Assembly (NCBI GenBank): GCA_934096585.1
Contig: CAKOMG010000006.1
Coordinates: 1-64,000 of the forward strand
From: an uncultured Bacilli bacterium
GTDB lineage: Bacteria; Bacillota_I; Bacilli_A; ML615J-28; CAG-698
Direction: 5' to 3'
DNA length: 64,000 bases
Shown here: positions 27,949 to 37,162 of the stretch, one piece after another
Position numbering within the stretch: the first letter of the stretch is position 1
Layout: every line of letters starts with the position of its first letter
Made by a program: the position numbers and the translations under genes
Notes under the pieces: generated by a model
What the model was told of the DNA's origin: nothing
The model's input: only the letters and a program-made list of their open reading frames with translations
Database searches by the model: none

Positions 27949-28678
27949 ATTCATCATATTGAATGTTAACTAAATATAAACCATTTGGTGGAGCAAGTTT
28001 AGGTGCTAATTTTCTATTTTTGCTCTCTAGTATTTCTATTAGTTTTTCTTTAGACAACCTATTGTTTCCTACCTCTAATAGCATTGCAACAATAATTCGT
28101 ATCATATTATGTAAAAAACCATTACCCTTAAAATATATACTCATAACATTATCCACTATTTCAAAATCTATTGAATATATAGTTCGTATCGTATTTTCAA
28201 TTATATGATTTTTTGTAAATGATTTAAAATCATGTTCACCAATAAATATTTTACTGGCTTCTATCATCTTACCAATATCTAGATGATATTTATAATAATA
28301 ACGATAATTGAAAAAAAGTGGATTAAATTCATTCAAATCGATAACATATTTATAAGTTTTAATATGCTTTGTAAACCTTGAATGAAAATTATCATTAACA
28401 ATATTAATTGATTCAATATATATATCTTTAGGTAGACGTGAATTAATGGCATTTTTCATTTGCCACTCTTGCATCTCAATAGAAGTATCAAAATGAAAAA
28501 CTTGTCCTAAGGCATGTACTCCTGTATCAGTTCTACCAGCAGAATATATAATTATTTTTGTTTTACATATGATTAATAAGACTTTTTCTATTTCGTCTTG
28601 CACTGTTCTTAGATTAGTTTGCGATTGAAACCCATGAAACATTGTACCATCGTACATAACAATTGCTTTATATCGCAT
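27947..28678 (-). CDS. truA: tRNA pseudouridine(38-40) synthase TruA
   Basis: 243 residues. The catalytic-Asp motif SAGRTDTGVHALGQVF lies at ~46-61. N-terminal YDGTMFHGFQSQ and C-terminal FLHNMIR are typical of TruA. Start shares TAATG with the ecfT stop. The ecfA1-ecfA2-ecfT-truA order is common in Firmicutes. Confidence 0.97.
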   Translation of the reverse strand: MRYKAIVMYDGTMFHGFQSQTNLRTVQDEIEKVLLIICKTKIIIYSAGRTDTGVHALGQVFHFDTSIEMQEWQMKNAINSRLPKDIYIESINIVNDNFHSRFTKHIKTYKYVIDLNEFNPLFFNYRYYYKYHLDIGKMIEASKIFIGEHDFKSFTKNHIIENTIRTIYSIDFEIVDNVMSIYFKGNGFLHNMIRIIVAMLLEVGNNRLSKEKLIEILESKNRKLAPKLAPPNGLYLVNIQYDE

Positions 28679-29673
28679 TATATCACCTTATATATCTTAA
28701 GAACAATAATCGCAACTATAATCAAAATAATAAATGCATAACATAAATAATCACTTAAATGATATTTTAAAATTTCATATTTTGTTCTCTTTGCTCCTGG
28801 AATATATCCTCTTGCTTCCATTGCATATGCCAGATCTTCTGCTTTTTTATATGATATAACAAGCATTGGTACAAGTAACGAAATGATTTGCGTTATTTTT
28901 TCTTTAAGTGTCCCTTCATTAAAATCAACACCACGCGATGCTTGTGCTTTTAGTATTTTAGTACTTTCATTAAGTAGTGTTGGAATAGAACGTAAAGCAA
29001 TTGAAATCATCATCGCAAAAATACTAATTTGAGAAGCCATAAATTTTAAGGGAGCAAATATACCTTCAATACCACTATTTAAATCTGTTGGTTTAGTACA
29101 AAACGTTAATAGAGCAGATAAGGACAATAAATTAATTACTCTAATTAGTACAGTAAAAGCAGTTGTAAGTGCTTTATCATAAACGCTAATTGTATAATTA
29201 ACGAATACATAATCATGAAAATTTATTGTTTGTATATAAAATATTACTCCAACAATTATTATAAATAATAGTGATCTAAACTTTTTAATCATCTTTTTAC
29301 TAAAAACATACAAAACTATTAATATAATTCCTATTAACAAACTAACTATGCTTAATGTAAATTGTCCTGTCAATTCTATATCTTTAATTTTTACTATTTG
29401 TCCACTTTTATTAAAAAGCACTTGGCAGAAGAATGTAAATACTAAAAGCATTGATACCATTTTAAAACTATTTAAGAATTTGTTTAATGGTACTTTGCTA
29501 GATATTACTATAATTAATTCAAAGGCAAATAATCCAAGTAGTATATAAATATTATTAATTAAAAACAAACATATCATTAAACTAAATAGTGTAATAATTT
29601 TGGTTCTAGGATCAAGTCGGTGAATCCATGAATCAACATTAACATATTGGCCAAACACCATTTTATCATTCAT
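28678..29673 (-). CDS. ecfT: Energy-coupling factor transmembrane component EcfT
   Basis: 331 residues from ATG 29673, five bases after AGGTGA (the GTG at 29682 is inside the SD region). Membrane subunit that joins the two ATPases to substrate-binding S components such as the RibU at 51368. The coupling motifs with Ala-Arg-Gly/Ser-Arg-Gly are visible: AQASRGVDF and AMEARGYIPG. About eight hydrophobic segments; longer than the usual ~265 residues because of an insertion in the middle membrane region. Confidence 0.93.
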   Translation of the reverse strand: MNDKMVFGQYVNVDSWIHRLDPRTKIITLFSLMICLFLINNIYILLGLFAFELIIVISSKVPLNKFLNSFKMVSMLLVFTFFCQVLFNKSGQIVKIKDIELTGQFTLSIVSLLIGIILIVLYVFSKKMIKKFRSLLFIIIVGVIFYIQTINFHDYVFVNYTISVYDKALTTAFTVLIRVINLLSLSALLTFCTKPTDLNSGIEGIFAPLKFMASQISIFAMMISIALRSIPTLLNESTKILKAQASRGVDFNEGTLKEKITQIISLLVPMLVISYKKAEDLAYAMEARGYIPGAKRTKYEILKYHLSDYLCYAFIILIIVAIIVLKIYKVI

Positions 29674-30592
29674 GTTTCTCACCTACTTTGCTTTTTATTT
29701 CAACAAATGCATCATCAATATTATATTTATATATATCTAAGTTTAAATTTAATTTGTGATTTAATTCGTTCATAATGGTAACAATATTAGGAAGAGCCAA
29801 GTTACAGTTTTCTATAATTTCTTGTTTTTTAAACAATTCTTCCTTTGAGCCATCATACATTAAAGACCCTTTTTTCAAAACAATTACTCTTTTTACATAT
29901 TCACTAACTACATCCATATCATGAGTAATTATGATTATTGTCTTATGCAATTCTTTATTAATTTTTGTTAATAATTGTAATAAGTCTTTTTTTGTAATAG
30001 GATCTAATCCCACCGTTGGTTCATCAAGAACTAAAATATCTGGATCACTAATTAGTATTCCCGCAATTGCTACTTTTCGCATTTGACCGCCACTTAAGGC
30101 AAATGGACTTTTTTCTAATAAATCTTCAATCCCCATTAATTTACTAATTTCTATAACTTTATCTTTATAGTCTTCTTTAGGATTAAAGTTTTTAGGTCCA
30201 AAAATGATATCTTTATATACTGTCTCTTCAAATAATTGATATTCTGGAAATTGAAACACTAATCCTGTATATTTTCTTAATGGTTTAAGTGGAAATTTAA
30301 TTTTTGGTTGTTTAATAAGTTGCTTTCTATACTTTTTTGTATCTTCTTTTGCTTTAATATCTTTAATAATTTTATTATTATTGATTACTACTGTGCCCTT
30401 ACTTGGAAAGTTTAAGGCGTTAAATAATTGAACTAATGTTGATTTGCCACTACCAGTATGTCCAACTATAGCAACAAATTCATCATTTGCATTTATATTT
30501 AAAGATATGTTATTTAAACTAAAATGAATCGGTTGCTTCATTTTTTTTGGTACATAGTAAGCAAAACTTACTTCTGATAGCTCAAGTCCCAT
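29666..30592 (-). CDS. ecfA2: Energy-coupling factor ATPase EcfA2
   Basis: 308 residues. Walker A GHTGSGKST, signature LSGGQMRKVAIAG, Walker B ILVLDEPTVGLDP. A basic insertion of about 30 residues (KAKEDTKKYRKQLIKQ region) follows the first strands, as in EcfA' proteins of this lineage. Overlaps both neighbours. The SD before ATG 30592 is poorly spaced, so translation may rely on coupling to ecfA1. Confidence 0.95.
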   Translation of the reverse strand: MGLELSEVSFAYYVPKKMKQPIHFSLNNISLNINANDEFVAIVGHTGSGKSTLVQLFNALNFPSKGTVVINNNKIIKDIKAKEDTKKYRKQLIKQPKIKFPLKPLRKYTGLVFQFPEYQLFEETVYKDIIFGPKNFNPKEDYKDKVIEISKLMGIEDLLEKSPFALSGGQMRKVAIAGILISDPDILVLDEPTVGLDPITKKDLLQLLTKINKELHKTIIIITHDMDVVSEYVKRVIVLKKGSLMYDGSKEELFKKQEIIENCNLALPNIVTIMNELNHKLNLNLDIYKYNIDDAFVEIKSKVGEKHE

Positions 30593-31374
30593 AGTGTTTT
30601 TATAATTTCATCCTTTCTATTGATATTTGAATTCTCTATTTTTTCTATTAATTTCATACTATCAAGAATGTCTAACTTACATTCTTTTAGTATTTTAGTT
30701 TCTTTAAACACTTCTTCTTGTGTTCCATCTAAAACAATATGTCCTTTATTCATTACAATAATTCTATCAGCATATGTTGCTTCTAGTAAATTATGAGTAA
30801 TTGAAATAATAGTTTTTTCTTTCTTTAATGAATTAATTACATTTATGATTTCGCGAACTCCTTTAGGATCTAACATTGAAGTAGCTTCATCAAAAATAAT
30901 TATTTCTGGATTCATTGCAAGTACCCCCGCAATCGCTACTCTTTGCTTTTCTCCTCCACTTAATTGTTCTGGATTTCTTTCAAGAAATTGATTCATAGAA
31001 ACTTGCTTAGAATATTTTTCAACTAATTCATGCATAGTATTACTATCAATATTTCTATTTTCTAATCCGAATGCAATATCATCTTTAACAGTTACCCCAA
31101 CGAATTGATTATCTGGATTTTGAAATACAATGCCTATGTCATGTCTTACTTCATCTATAGTTTTATCATCAATTTCAATTCCGTTGATTTTGATTACTCC
31201 TGCTTGTGGTTCAAGCAACCCCACTAATAATTTAGCTAATGTACTTTTACCACTTCCATTATGGCCTAAAATACAAATAAATTCTCCTTTTTCAATATTT
31301 AGGGAAATATCTTGTAAAGTAACATCTTCTGAAGAATATTTAAATGAAAGATTTTTAATTTCTATAATACTCAT
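30568..31374 (-). CDS. ecfA1: Energy-coupling factor ATPase EcfA1
   Basis: 268 residues when started at ATG 31374 (AAGGTGA upstream); the in-frame codon at 31428 lies in the promoter region. Walker A GHNGSGKSTLAK, signature LSGGEKQRVAIAG, Walker B IIIFDEATSMLD, Q-loop VFQNPDNQ. With EcfA2 and EcfT it powers ECF vitamin importers. Confidence 0.95.
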   Translation of the reverse strand: MSIIEIKNLSFKYSSEDVTLQDISLNIEKGEFICILGHNGSGKSTLAKLLVGLLEPQAGVIKINGIEIDDKTIDEVRHDIGIVFQNPDNQFVGVTVKDDIAFGLENRNIDSNTMHELVEKYSKQVSMNQFLERNPEQLSGGEKQRVAIAGVLAMNPEIIIFDEATSMLDPKGVREIINVINSLKKEKTIISITHNLLEATYADRIIVMNKGHIVLDGTQEEVFKETKILKECKLDILDSMKLIEKIENSNINRKDEIIKTLWDLSYQK

Positions 31375-31399
31375 ATATTCACCTTTTAAAATTCTATTT

Positions 31400-31428
31400 A
31401 TTTTACCACTTTTTACATTTTTTTGCAA
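31400..31428 (-). promoter_or_regulatory. Promoter of ecfA1-ecfA2-ecfT-truA
   Basis: TTGCAA, 17 bp, TAAAAT on the minus strand, lying completely between the birA stop (31434) and the ecfA1 start (31374). The ECF operon therefore need not depend on birA transcription. Confidence 0.75.
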
Positions 31429-31433
31429 ATATA

Positions 31434-32144
31434 TTATTTATGATATATATTTTGCAAAGTAACTTCTCCAAAAAATAGTTCCTTTATTTGATTATTTTCT
31501 AATACCTCTAAATTACCATTATCAGATATATCTAAAACTTTTACTTCTTTATTATCATAAGTAACTACTTTATCCTTTAAATAGTTATGTTCTTTACAAA
31601 TTTTGATATATGTATTATTGCCATTAATATAATTATTATATAAACATTCAAAATTTACCCAGAATTCTTGCAGCAAAGTATCAATATTTAGATCTCTATA
31701 TAACTCGAGTTTTAATGATGTTGCTTTGTTTTTTATTTCTTCATTAAATATTGTTTGATTAACGTTAATACCGATGCCAATTATTAATGCTTCCATCGTA
31801 TTAGAATACACACCTTCCGCAAGTATACCTGTGACTTTTTTATCTTTAATCATAATATCATTAGGCCATTTAATTGTGCATTTAACATATTTATCTAATG
31901 TTTTAAATACGCTTGCCCCTGCGACTAATGAAATTAATGGTATAATACTACTATCTACTTTAGGTTTTAAGAGAATTGAAAATGTGAGATTTGTATTTGG
32001 TTCAACTTGCCAACTTCTATTCATCCTTCCATGCCCATTAGTTTGATTATCTGCCTTAATTATAGTGAATTCCTCTAATTCTTGATAATGTTCTTTTAAA
32101 TATTGGTTCGTAGAAGGTAAAGTTTTAAAATTTATGATTTTCAT
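31434..32144 (-). CDS. birA: Biotin-[carrier protein] ligase, catalytic domain only
   Basis: 236 residues. Makes biotinyl-AMP and transfers biotin to the lysine of biotin carrier domains. Motifs: NGHGRMNRSW (GRGRRGR-type loop), KWPNDIM and GIGINV. There is no N-terminal HTH, so it should not act as a biotin-operon repressor. The only visible biotin acceptor in the window is the decarboxylase carrier protein at 33635. A TATAAT box is visible at about 32177 on the minus strand. Confidence 0.95.
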   Translation of the reverse strand: MKIINFKTLPSTNQYLKEHYQELEEFTIIKADNQTNGHGRMNRSWQVEPNTNLTFSILLKPKVDSSIIPLISLVAGASVFKTLDKYVKCTIKWPNDIMIKDKKVTGILAEGVYSNTMEALIIGIGINVNQTIFNEEIKNKATSLKLELYRDLNIDTLLQEFWVNFECLYNNYINGNNTYIKICKEHNYLKDKVVTYDNKEVKVLDISDNGNLEVLENNQIKELFFGEVTLQNIYHK

Positions 32145-32215
32145 ATTTATTCCTTATATATTTTTTTACTATATATTATAATCTATTACTTATTAAAAAT
32201 CAATAAAAACCAAAA

Positions 32216-32260
32216 TCAAAAAAAGAGCTCAAAGGATATCACCATTAGAGCTCTTTTTGT
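32216..32260 (-). terminator. Terminator of the oxaloacetate decarboxylase operon
   Basis: AAAAAGAGCTC / GAGCTCTTTTTTT hairpin with a 19-base loop, immediately after the oadB stop on the minus strand. Confidence 0.93.
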
Positions 32261-32262
32261 TA

Positions 32263-33630
32263 TCAACCAAACATATTGATTAAGATACCAGCAGCAACGG
32301 CAGAACCGATAACACCAGCAACGTTTGGTCCCATAGCATTCATTAGTAAGAAGTTTGTTGGATCTTCTCTTACTCCTTCTTTATGTACAACACGTGCAGC
32401 CATTGGAACAGCTGATACACCAGCAGCACCAATCATAGGATTAATCTTTCCACCTGATAACTTGCACATTAATTTACCAACTAATACACCACCAGCTGTT
32501 GCAAAACTAAATGCAAAGATACCTAATGCAAAAATCTTAATTGTTTGAATATTTAAGAATGCAGCAGCAGAAGCTGTAGCACCTACACATAATCCTAATA
32601 CAATTGTAACAATATATAACAATGCATTTCCAGCTGTTTCAACAAGTTTTGGAACTACACCTGATTCTTTAATTAAGTTACCAAACATTAAGCAGCCAAT
32701 TAATGGTGCACATGATGGAATTAAAATAACTACTATAACTGTTACCAAGATTGGGAAAATTATTTTTTCTGTCTTAGAAACTGTTCTAACTTGATCCATT
32801 TTAATTAGACGTTCTTTTTTAGTTGTAAGCAAACGAATAATTGGAGGTTGGATAAATGGAACTAATGCCATATAACTATATGCTGTGATAGAAATCGCAG
32901 GTAATAGATCTGGTGCTAGTTTAGTAGTTGTAAGTATTGCAGTTGGTCCATCAGCACCTCCAATAATACCAATTGATGCAGCTTCAGGTCCTGTGAATCC
33001 TATTGCTAAGGCTAATAAAAAGGCAATGAAAATACCAAGTTGGGCAGCAGCACCTAGTAACATACTCTTTGGATTACCAATTAATGGTCCAAAGTCTGTT
33101 GTTGCTCCAATGCCCATAAATATTAAACATGGATAAATTTCTTTTTTAACGCCAATATAAAGCGCTCCAAGTAATCCACTAAATTCAGTTTGAGTTAAAA
33201 TAGATAATACATTAGCTTGTTCTGCTTCCGCAATTAAGCTTTCAGCTGTTGTTGTAAGAGCTCCATTATCAACTAATAATTTTACTACTTCTCCTAATTG
33301 AACTCTACTAGCTAAATCAATATTCAAACTATTAAATATGGCTTTACTTTCTTCAATAGTTATATTTAAATATAGTGCTAAAGAATTAACATCATAATAT
33401 TTATCACTATTAACAACTTCTTTAACATAAACTTCAGCCCCAGGAAAGTTTACCAATAACATACCAAATGAAATTGGAATTAATAAATATGGTTCTGCTT
33501 CTTTAAAGATTGCAAGATACAATAGAAAACATGCAAGTGCAATCATAATTAAGCATTTCCAATTATCACCTTGAAAAATGTTAGCTATTCCTGTTGATTG
33601 GGCAAAATCTTGAATTATCTCCCAAACCAT
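32263..33630 (-). CDS. oadB: Sodium-translocating decarboxylase beta subunit
   Basis: 455 residues, membrane. Couples carboxybiotin decarboxylation to sodium export. Family blocks: FMGIGATTDFGPLIGNP, the sodium-site region GGADGPTAIL, and VPMAARVVHKEG near the C-terminus. Compared with typical beta subunits (about 380-430 residues) there is an extra soluble segment of roughly 70-80 residues between the second membrane segment and LYIGVKKEIYP (about residues 70-145). Last gene of the operon; weak SD. Confidence 0.95.
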   Translation of the reverse strand: MVWEIIQDFAQSTGIANIFQGDNWKCLIMIALACFLLYLAIFKEAEPYLLIPISFGMLLVNFPGAEVYVKEVVNSDKYYDVNSLALYLNITIEESKAIFNSLNIDLASRVQLGEVVKLLVDNGALTTTAESLIAEAEQANVLSILTQTEFSGLLGALYIGVKKEIYPCLIFMGIGATTDFGPLIGNPKSMLLGAAAQLGIFIAFLLALAIGFTGPEAASIGIIGGADGPTAILTTTKLAPDLLPAISITAYSYMALVPFIQPPIIRLLTTKKERLIKMDQVRTVSKTEKIIFPILVTVIVVILIPSCAPLIGCLMFGNLIKESGVVPKLVETAGNALLYIVTIVLGLCVGATASAAAFLNIQTIKIFALGIFAFSFATAGGVLVGKLMCKLSGGKINPMIGAAGVSAVPMAARVVHKEGVREDPTNFLLMNAMGPNVAGVIGSAVAAGILINMFG

Positions 33631-33634
33631 ATTA

Positions 33635-33967
33635 TTAACCTACAATTATTAACACTTGTTGATTAGTAACTGCTTGTCCTTTACTAACTAATACTTGTTT
33701 TACTGTGCCATCTGCTGTTGATACAACTTCATTTTCAAGTTTCATTGCTTCAAGAATTGCAATAACTTGACCTCTTTTTACTGCTTGACCAGCAGCAACT
33801 TTTACATCAAGAATAGTTCCAGCCATAGGTGATTTAACTTCTTGATCACCAGCACTTGCTTGAACATTTTCATGTTTTTCAACTACAACTGAACCTTCTT
33901 TTTCAGTAACACTTTCTAATTCAACTTCATAAACTTTACCGTTTACTTTTACTTTATAAACTTTCAT
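33635..33967 (-). CDS. Biotin carrier protein of the sodium-pump decarboxylase
   Basis: 110 residues. Biotinyl domain with the acceptor motif EAMKLE near residues 71-76 and the mirror loop SPMAGTILDV. The N-terminal ~45 residues are a charged strand plus a flexible linker. In many species this is fused to the alpha subunit; here it is a separate gene, as in methylmalonyl- and glutaconyl-CoA decarboxylases. SD AAGGAGAG. Confidence 0.95.
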   Translation of the reverse strand: MKVYKVKVNGKVYEVELESVTEKEGSVVVEKHENVQASAGDQEVKSPMAGTILDVKVAAGQAVKRGQVIAILEAMKLENEVVSTADGTVKQVLVSKGQAVTNQQVLIIVG

Positions 33968-33978
33968 TTTTTCTCTCC

Positions 33979-34287
33979 TTATCGAATTTCTTTAATAGAT
34001 ACAAGTCTTGCATCTTTACATTTTGTTTCTTCTACGAAATCTGCTGTAGCAACAAGAGCAGCTACCATCATATCTTCATCTTTAATATCTTCAATAGTTA
34101 ATTTCTTACTTGTTACTGGTGTAGTTTCTTGTTTCTTTTCACTTGTATCTTTAAACTTAATTAGTGATACTAATTTAATACAAAATACAAGAATTAAAAG
34201 CATTAAGAATACTATAGCCATAGCAACAAGAGAAAATACTATTGCTTCGGGCATTTTAATATCAACATTTTTAACTAAAAATAACAT
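33979..34287 (-). CDS. OadG-type gamma subunit of the decarboxylase
   Basis: 102 residues. One membrane helix at about residues 15-40 followed by a soluble tail, the plan of OadG/MmdD subunits that hold alpha and beta together. The ORF is short and weakly conserved by nature, so position between alpha and the biotin carrier is the main evidence. SD TAGGAGAA. Confidence 0.8.
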   Translation of the reverse strand: MLFLVKNVDIKMPEAIVFSLVAMAIVFLMLLILVFCIKLVSLIKFKDTSEKKQETTPVTSKKLTIEDIKDEDMMVAALVATADFVEETKCKDARLVSIKEIR

Positions 34288-34295
34288 AATTTCTC

Positions 34296-35669
34296 CTATC
34301 CTATGTAAAGATTAATTTCAATAATCTCATCTTCACTATACTTTTGTTTTAAGAATTTAACAGCTTTAGCTTCAAATAATGCACATGTTAATACATCTTC
34401 ATCACTCTTTACTAAATCTTTATACTTTTCTTTGAATGCCTCAAATTGAGGTGGTATCTTATCTGCTGGACGATATGTTATTACTTCATCATCACCTATG
34501 ATTTGTTTTCTGATCTTTTCATCTACTGGTGCTGGACTTTTTCCATATAATCCATGTAAGTATTCTTTAATTTCATTTGGTACCATCTTATATCTTTCAC
34601 CTGTCATAACATTTAACACTGCTTGTGTTCCTACCATTTGTGATAATGGTGTTACTAGTGGTGGATATCCTAATTCTTTTCTTACTCTTGGTACTTCTTG
34701 TAATACTTCTTCATATTTATCCATTGCATTTTGTTGCTTCAATTGGTTCATTAAATTTGATAACATTCCTCCAGGTACTTGGTATTTTAAAATGTTAGGA
34801 TTTTTAATTAATGCTTTTGGATTTAAAAGGCCGTTTGCTAAATACTTATCTTTTACTTTAGTCATTTTTTCTGCAGCTTTCTTTAATAAGTCCATATTAA
34901 GTTGTGGATCATATTTTGTTCCTTGTAATGCATATTCAAATGACTCTGTACATGGTTGACTTGTTCCTCCACTTAATGGTGATAATGCTGTATCAATGAT
35001 ATCTACTCCTGCTTCTATTGCTCTCATATATGCCATTTCTGCGATTCCACCTGTGCAGTGTCCATGTAATTCGATTGGTAGCTTTGTATTCTTCTTTAAT
35101 TCACTTACTAATCTATAGGCATCTTCTGGTAAGATTACTCCTGCCATATCTTTTATACATAATGAATCAGCTCCCATTTTCTCTACTTCTTTTGCTAATT
35201 CTACATAGTATTCTACTGTATGTACTGGACTTGTTGTATAACTTAAGGCTATTTGACAATGTCCTCCATATTTCTTTGTTGCTTCTACTGCACTCTTTAA
35301 GTTTCTTACATCGTTTAATGCATCAAATACTCTTATGATATCTATTCCATTTTCAATTGATTTTTGTACAAATTTCTCTACTACATCATCTGCATAATGT
35401 TTATATCCTAAGATATTTTGTCCTCTAAACAACATTTGTAATTTTGTCTTCTTACATTTTTGTCTGATTAGTCTTAATCTTTCCCATGGGTCTTCATTTA
35501 AAAAACTTATACAACTATCAAATGTTGCTCCACCCCATACTTCAAGTGCATAGTATCCCGCATTATCTAATTCTTCTAATGCACTACATACTTCTTCTGT
35601 TGTCATACGAGTTGCAAACAATGATTGATGCCCATCTCTTAAGGCTGTCTCTACTATTTTTACTCCCAT
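34296..35669 (-). CDS. oadA: Oxaloacetate decarboxylase alpha (carboxyltransferase), downstream copy
   Basis: 457 residues from ATG 35669 (AAAGGAGAA upstream; the earlier in-frame ATG at 35690 lies inside the upstream copy). Transfers the carboxyl group from oxaloacetate to biotin. HMGL-like TIM barrel with the metal site TALRDGHQSL and HGHCTGG. It ends after the PYC_OADA domain with KQKYSEDEIIEINLYIG, so no biotinyl domain. Residues 1-440 are identical to the upstream copy. This copy has the longer, natural-looking C-terminus. Confidence 0.95.
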   Translation of the reverse strand: MGVKIVETALRDGHQSLFATRMTTEEVCSALEELDNAGYYALEVWGGATFDSCISFLNEDPWERLRLIRQKCKKTKLQMLFRGQNILGYKHYADDVVEKFVQKSIENGIDIIRVFDALNDVRNLKSAVEATKKYGGHCQIALSYTTSPVHTVEYYVELAKEVEKMGADSLCIKDMAGVILPEDAYRLVSELKKNTKLPIELHGHCTGGIAEMAYMRAIEAGVDIIDTALSPLSGGTSQPCTESFEYALQGTKYDPQLNMDLLKKAAEKMTKVKDKYLANGLLNPKALIKNPNILKYQVPGGMLSNLMNQLKQQNAMDKYEEVLQEVPRVRKELGYPPLVTPLSQMVGTQAVLNVMTGERYKMVPNEIKEYLHGLYGKSPAPVDEKIRKQIIGDDEVITYRPADKIPPQFEAFKEKYKDLVKSDEDVLTCALFEAKAVKFLKQKYSEDEIIEINLYIG

Positions 35670-35670
35670 A
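34349..35670 (-). repeat. Tandem duplication unit, downstream oadA copy
   Basis: About 1,322 bp repeated at an offset of 1,351 bp with 35700-37021. All stretches I compared along the unit are identical at nucleotide level. The repeat ends just before the downstream copy's last 17 codons. Confidence 0.93.
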
Positions 35671-37020
35671 CTATTTATTCTCCTTTGCATTTCTTGCAGT
35701 TAAGAATTTAACAGCTTTAGCTTCAAATAATGCACATGTTAATACATCTTCATCACTCTTTACTAAATCTTTATACTTTTCTTTGAATGCCTCAAATTGA
35801 GGTGGTATCTTATCTGCTGGACGATATGTTATTACTTCATCATCACCTATGATTTGTTTTCTGATCTTTTCATCTACTGGTGCTGGACTTTTTCCATATA
35901 ATCCATGTAAGTATTCTTTAATTTCATTTGGTACCATCTTATATCTTTCACCTGTCATAACATTTAACACTGCTTGTGTTCCTACCATTTGTGATAATGG
36001 TGTTACTAGTGGTGGATATCCTAATTCTTTTCTTACTCTTGGTACTTCTTGTAATACTTCTTCATATTTATCCATTGCATTTTGTTGCTTCAATTGGTTC
36101 ATTAAATTTGATAACATTCCTCCAGGTACTTGGTATTTTAAAATGTTAGGATTTTTAATTAATGCTTTTGGATTTAAAAGGCCGTTTGCTAAATACTTAT
36201 CTTTTACTTTAGTCATTTTTTCTGCAGCTTTCTTTAATAAGTCCATATTAAGTTGTGGATCATATTTTGTTCCTTGTAATGCATATTCAAATGACTCTGT
36301 ACATGGTTGACTTGTTCCTCCACTTAATGGTGATAATGCTGTATCAATGATATCTACTCCTGCTTCTATTGCTCTCATATATGCCATTTCTGCGATTCCA
36401 CCTGTGCAGTGTCCATGTAATTCGATTGGTAGCTTTGTATTCTTCTTTAATTCACTTACTAATCTATAGGCATCTTCTGGTAAGATTACTCCTGCCATAT
36501 CTTTTATACATAATGAATCAGCTCCCATTTTCTCTACTTCTTTTGCTAATTCTACATAGTATTCTACTGTATGTACTGGACTTGTTGTATAACTTAAGGC
36601 TATTTGACAATGTCCTCCATATTTCTTTGTTGCTTCTACTGCACTCTTTAAGTTTCTTACATCGTTTAATGCATCAAATACTCTTATGATATCTATTCCA
36701 TTTTCAATTGATTTTTGTACAAATTTCTCTACTACATCATCTGCATAATGTTTATATCCTAAGATATTTTGTCCTCTAAACAACATTTGTAATTTTGTCT
36801 TCTTACATTTTTGTCTGATTAGTCTTAATCTTTCCCATGGGTCTTCATTTAAAAAACTTATACAACTATCAAATGTTGCTCCACCCCATACTTCAAGTGC
36901 ATAGTATCCCGCATTATCTAATTCTTCTAATGCACTACATACTTCTTCTGTTGTCATACGAGTTGCAAACAATGATTGATGCCCATCTCTTAAGGCTGTC
37001 TCTACTATTTTTACTCCCAT
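35671..37020 (-). CDS. oadA: Oxaloacetate decarboxylase alpha (carboxyltransferase), upstream copy
   Basis: 449 residues, ATG 37020 after GAAAGGAGC. Same carboxyltransferase as the downstream copy for residues 1-440. At the duplication junction the last residues are replaced by TARNAKENK, which simply reads through the SD region of the next copy to a TAG two bases before its ATG. The catalytic barrel is complete, so the protein may work. First gene of the operon with its own promoter. Either a very recent duplication or an assembly artefact. Confidence 0.9.
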   Translation of the reverse strand: MGVKIVETALRDGHQSLFATRMTTEEVCSALEELDNAGYYALEVWGGATFDSCISFLNEDPWERLRLIRQKCKKTKLQMLFRGQNILGYKHYADDVVEKFVQKSIENGIDIIRVFDALNDVRNLKSAVEATKKYGGHCQIALSYTTSPVHTVEYYVELAKEVEKMGADSLCIKDMAGVILPEDAYRLVSELKKNTKLPIELHGHCTGGIAEMAYMRAIEAGVDIIDTALSPLSGGTSQPCTESFEYALQGTKYDPQLNMDLLKKAAEKMTKVKDKYLANGLLNPKALIKNPNILKYQVPGGMLSNLMNQLKQQNAMDKYEEVLQEVPRVRKELGYPPLVTPLSQMVGTQAVLNVMTGERYKMVPNEIKEYLHGLYGKSPAPVDEKIRKQIIGDDEVITYRPADKIPPQFEAFKEKYKDLVKSDEDVLTCALFEAKAVKFLTARNAKENK

Positions 37021-37021
37021 A
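35700..37021 (-). repeat. Tandem duplication unit, upstream oadA copy
   Basis: Partner of 34349-35670. The two units are separated by 29 bp of unique sequence (35671-35699) that supplies the SD of the downstream copy. Confidence 0.93.
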
Positions 37022-37079
37022 TTTGCTCCTTTCGTAATAATAGTTTTATCATATTTTCAAAAACCAAAAAACCATACAT

Positions 37080-37108
37080 ATTTTATCACAAATGTACTAT
37101 TTTTTCAA
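37080..37108 (-). promoter_or_regulatory. Promoter of the decarboxylase operon
   Basis: TTGAAA, 17 bp, TAAAAT (TG-extended: TGTGATAAAAT) on the minus strand, 60 bp before the upstream oadA copy. Confidence 0.78.
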
Positions 37109-37162
37109 GTTCTACATTTTTTTAGAAAAATAATACGATTTCATTTCAATTTTGTTTGTTAA

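Noticed and set aside
34498..35338. Plus-strand ORFs of 153 and 106 codons repeated at 35849 and 36369
   Set aside because: They recur only because the oadA gene underneath is duplicated; composition is that of reverse-complement coding sequence.
35671..35690. Upstream start MQRRINSM for the downstream oadA copy
   Set aside because: It lies within the coding end of the other copy; the ATG at 35669 has the SD and matches the first copy's start.
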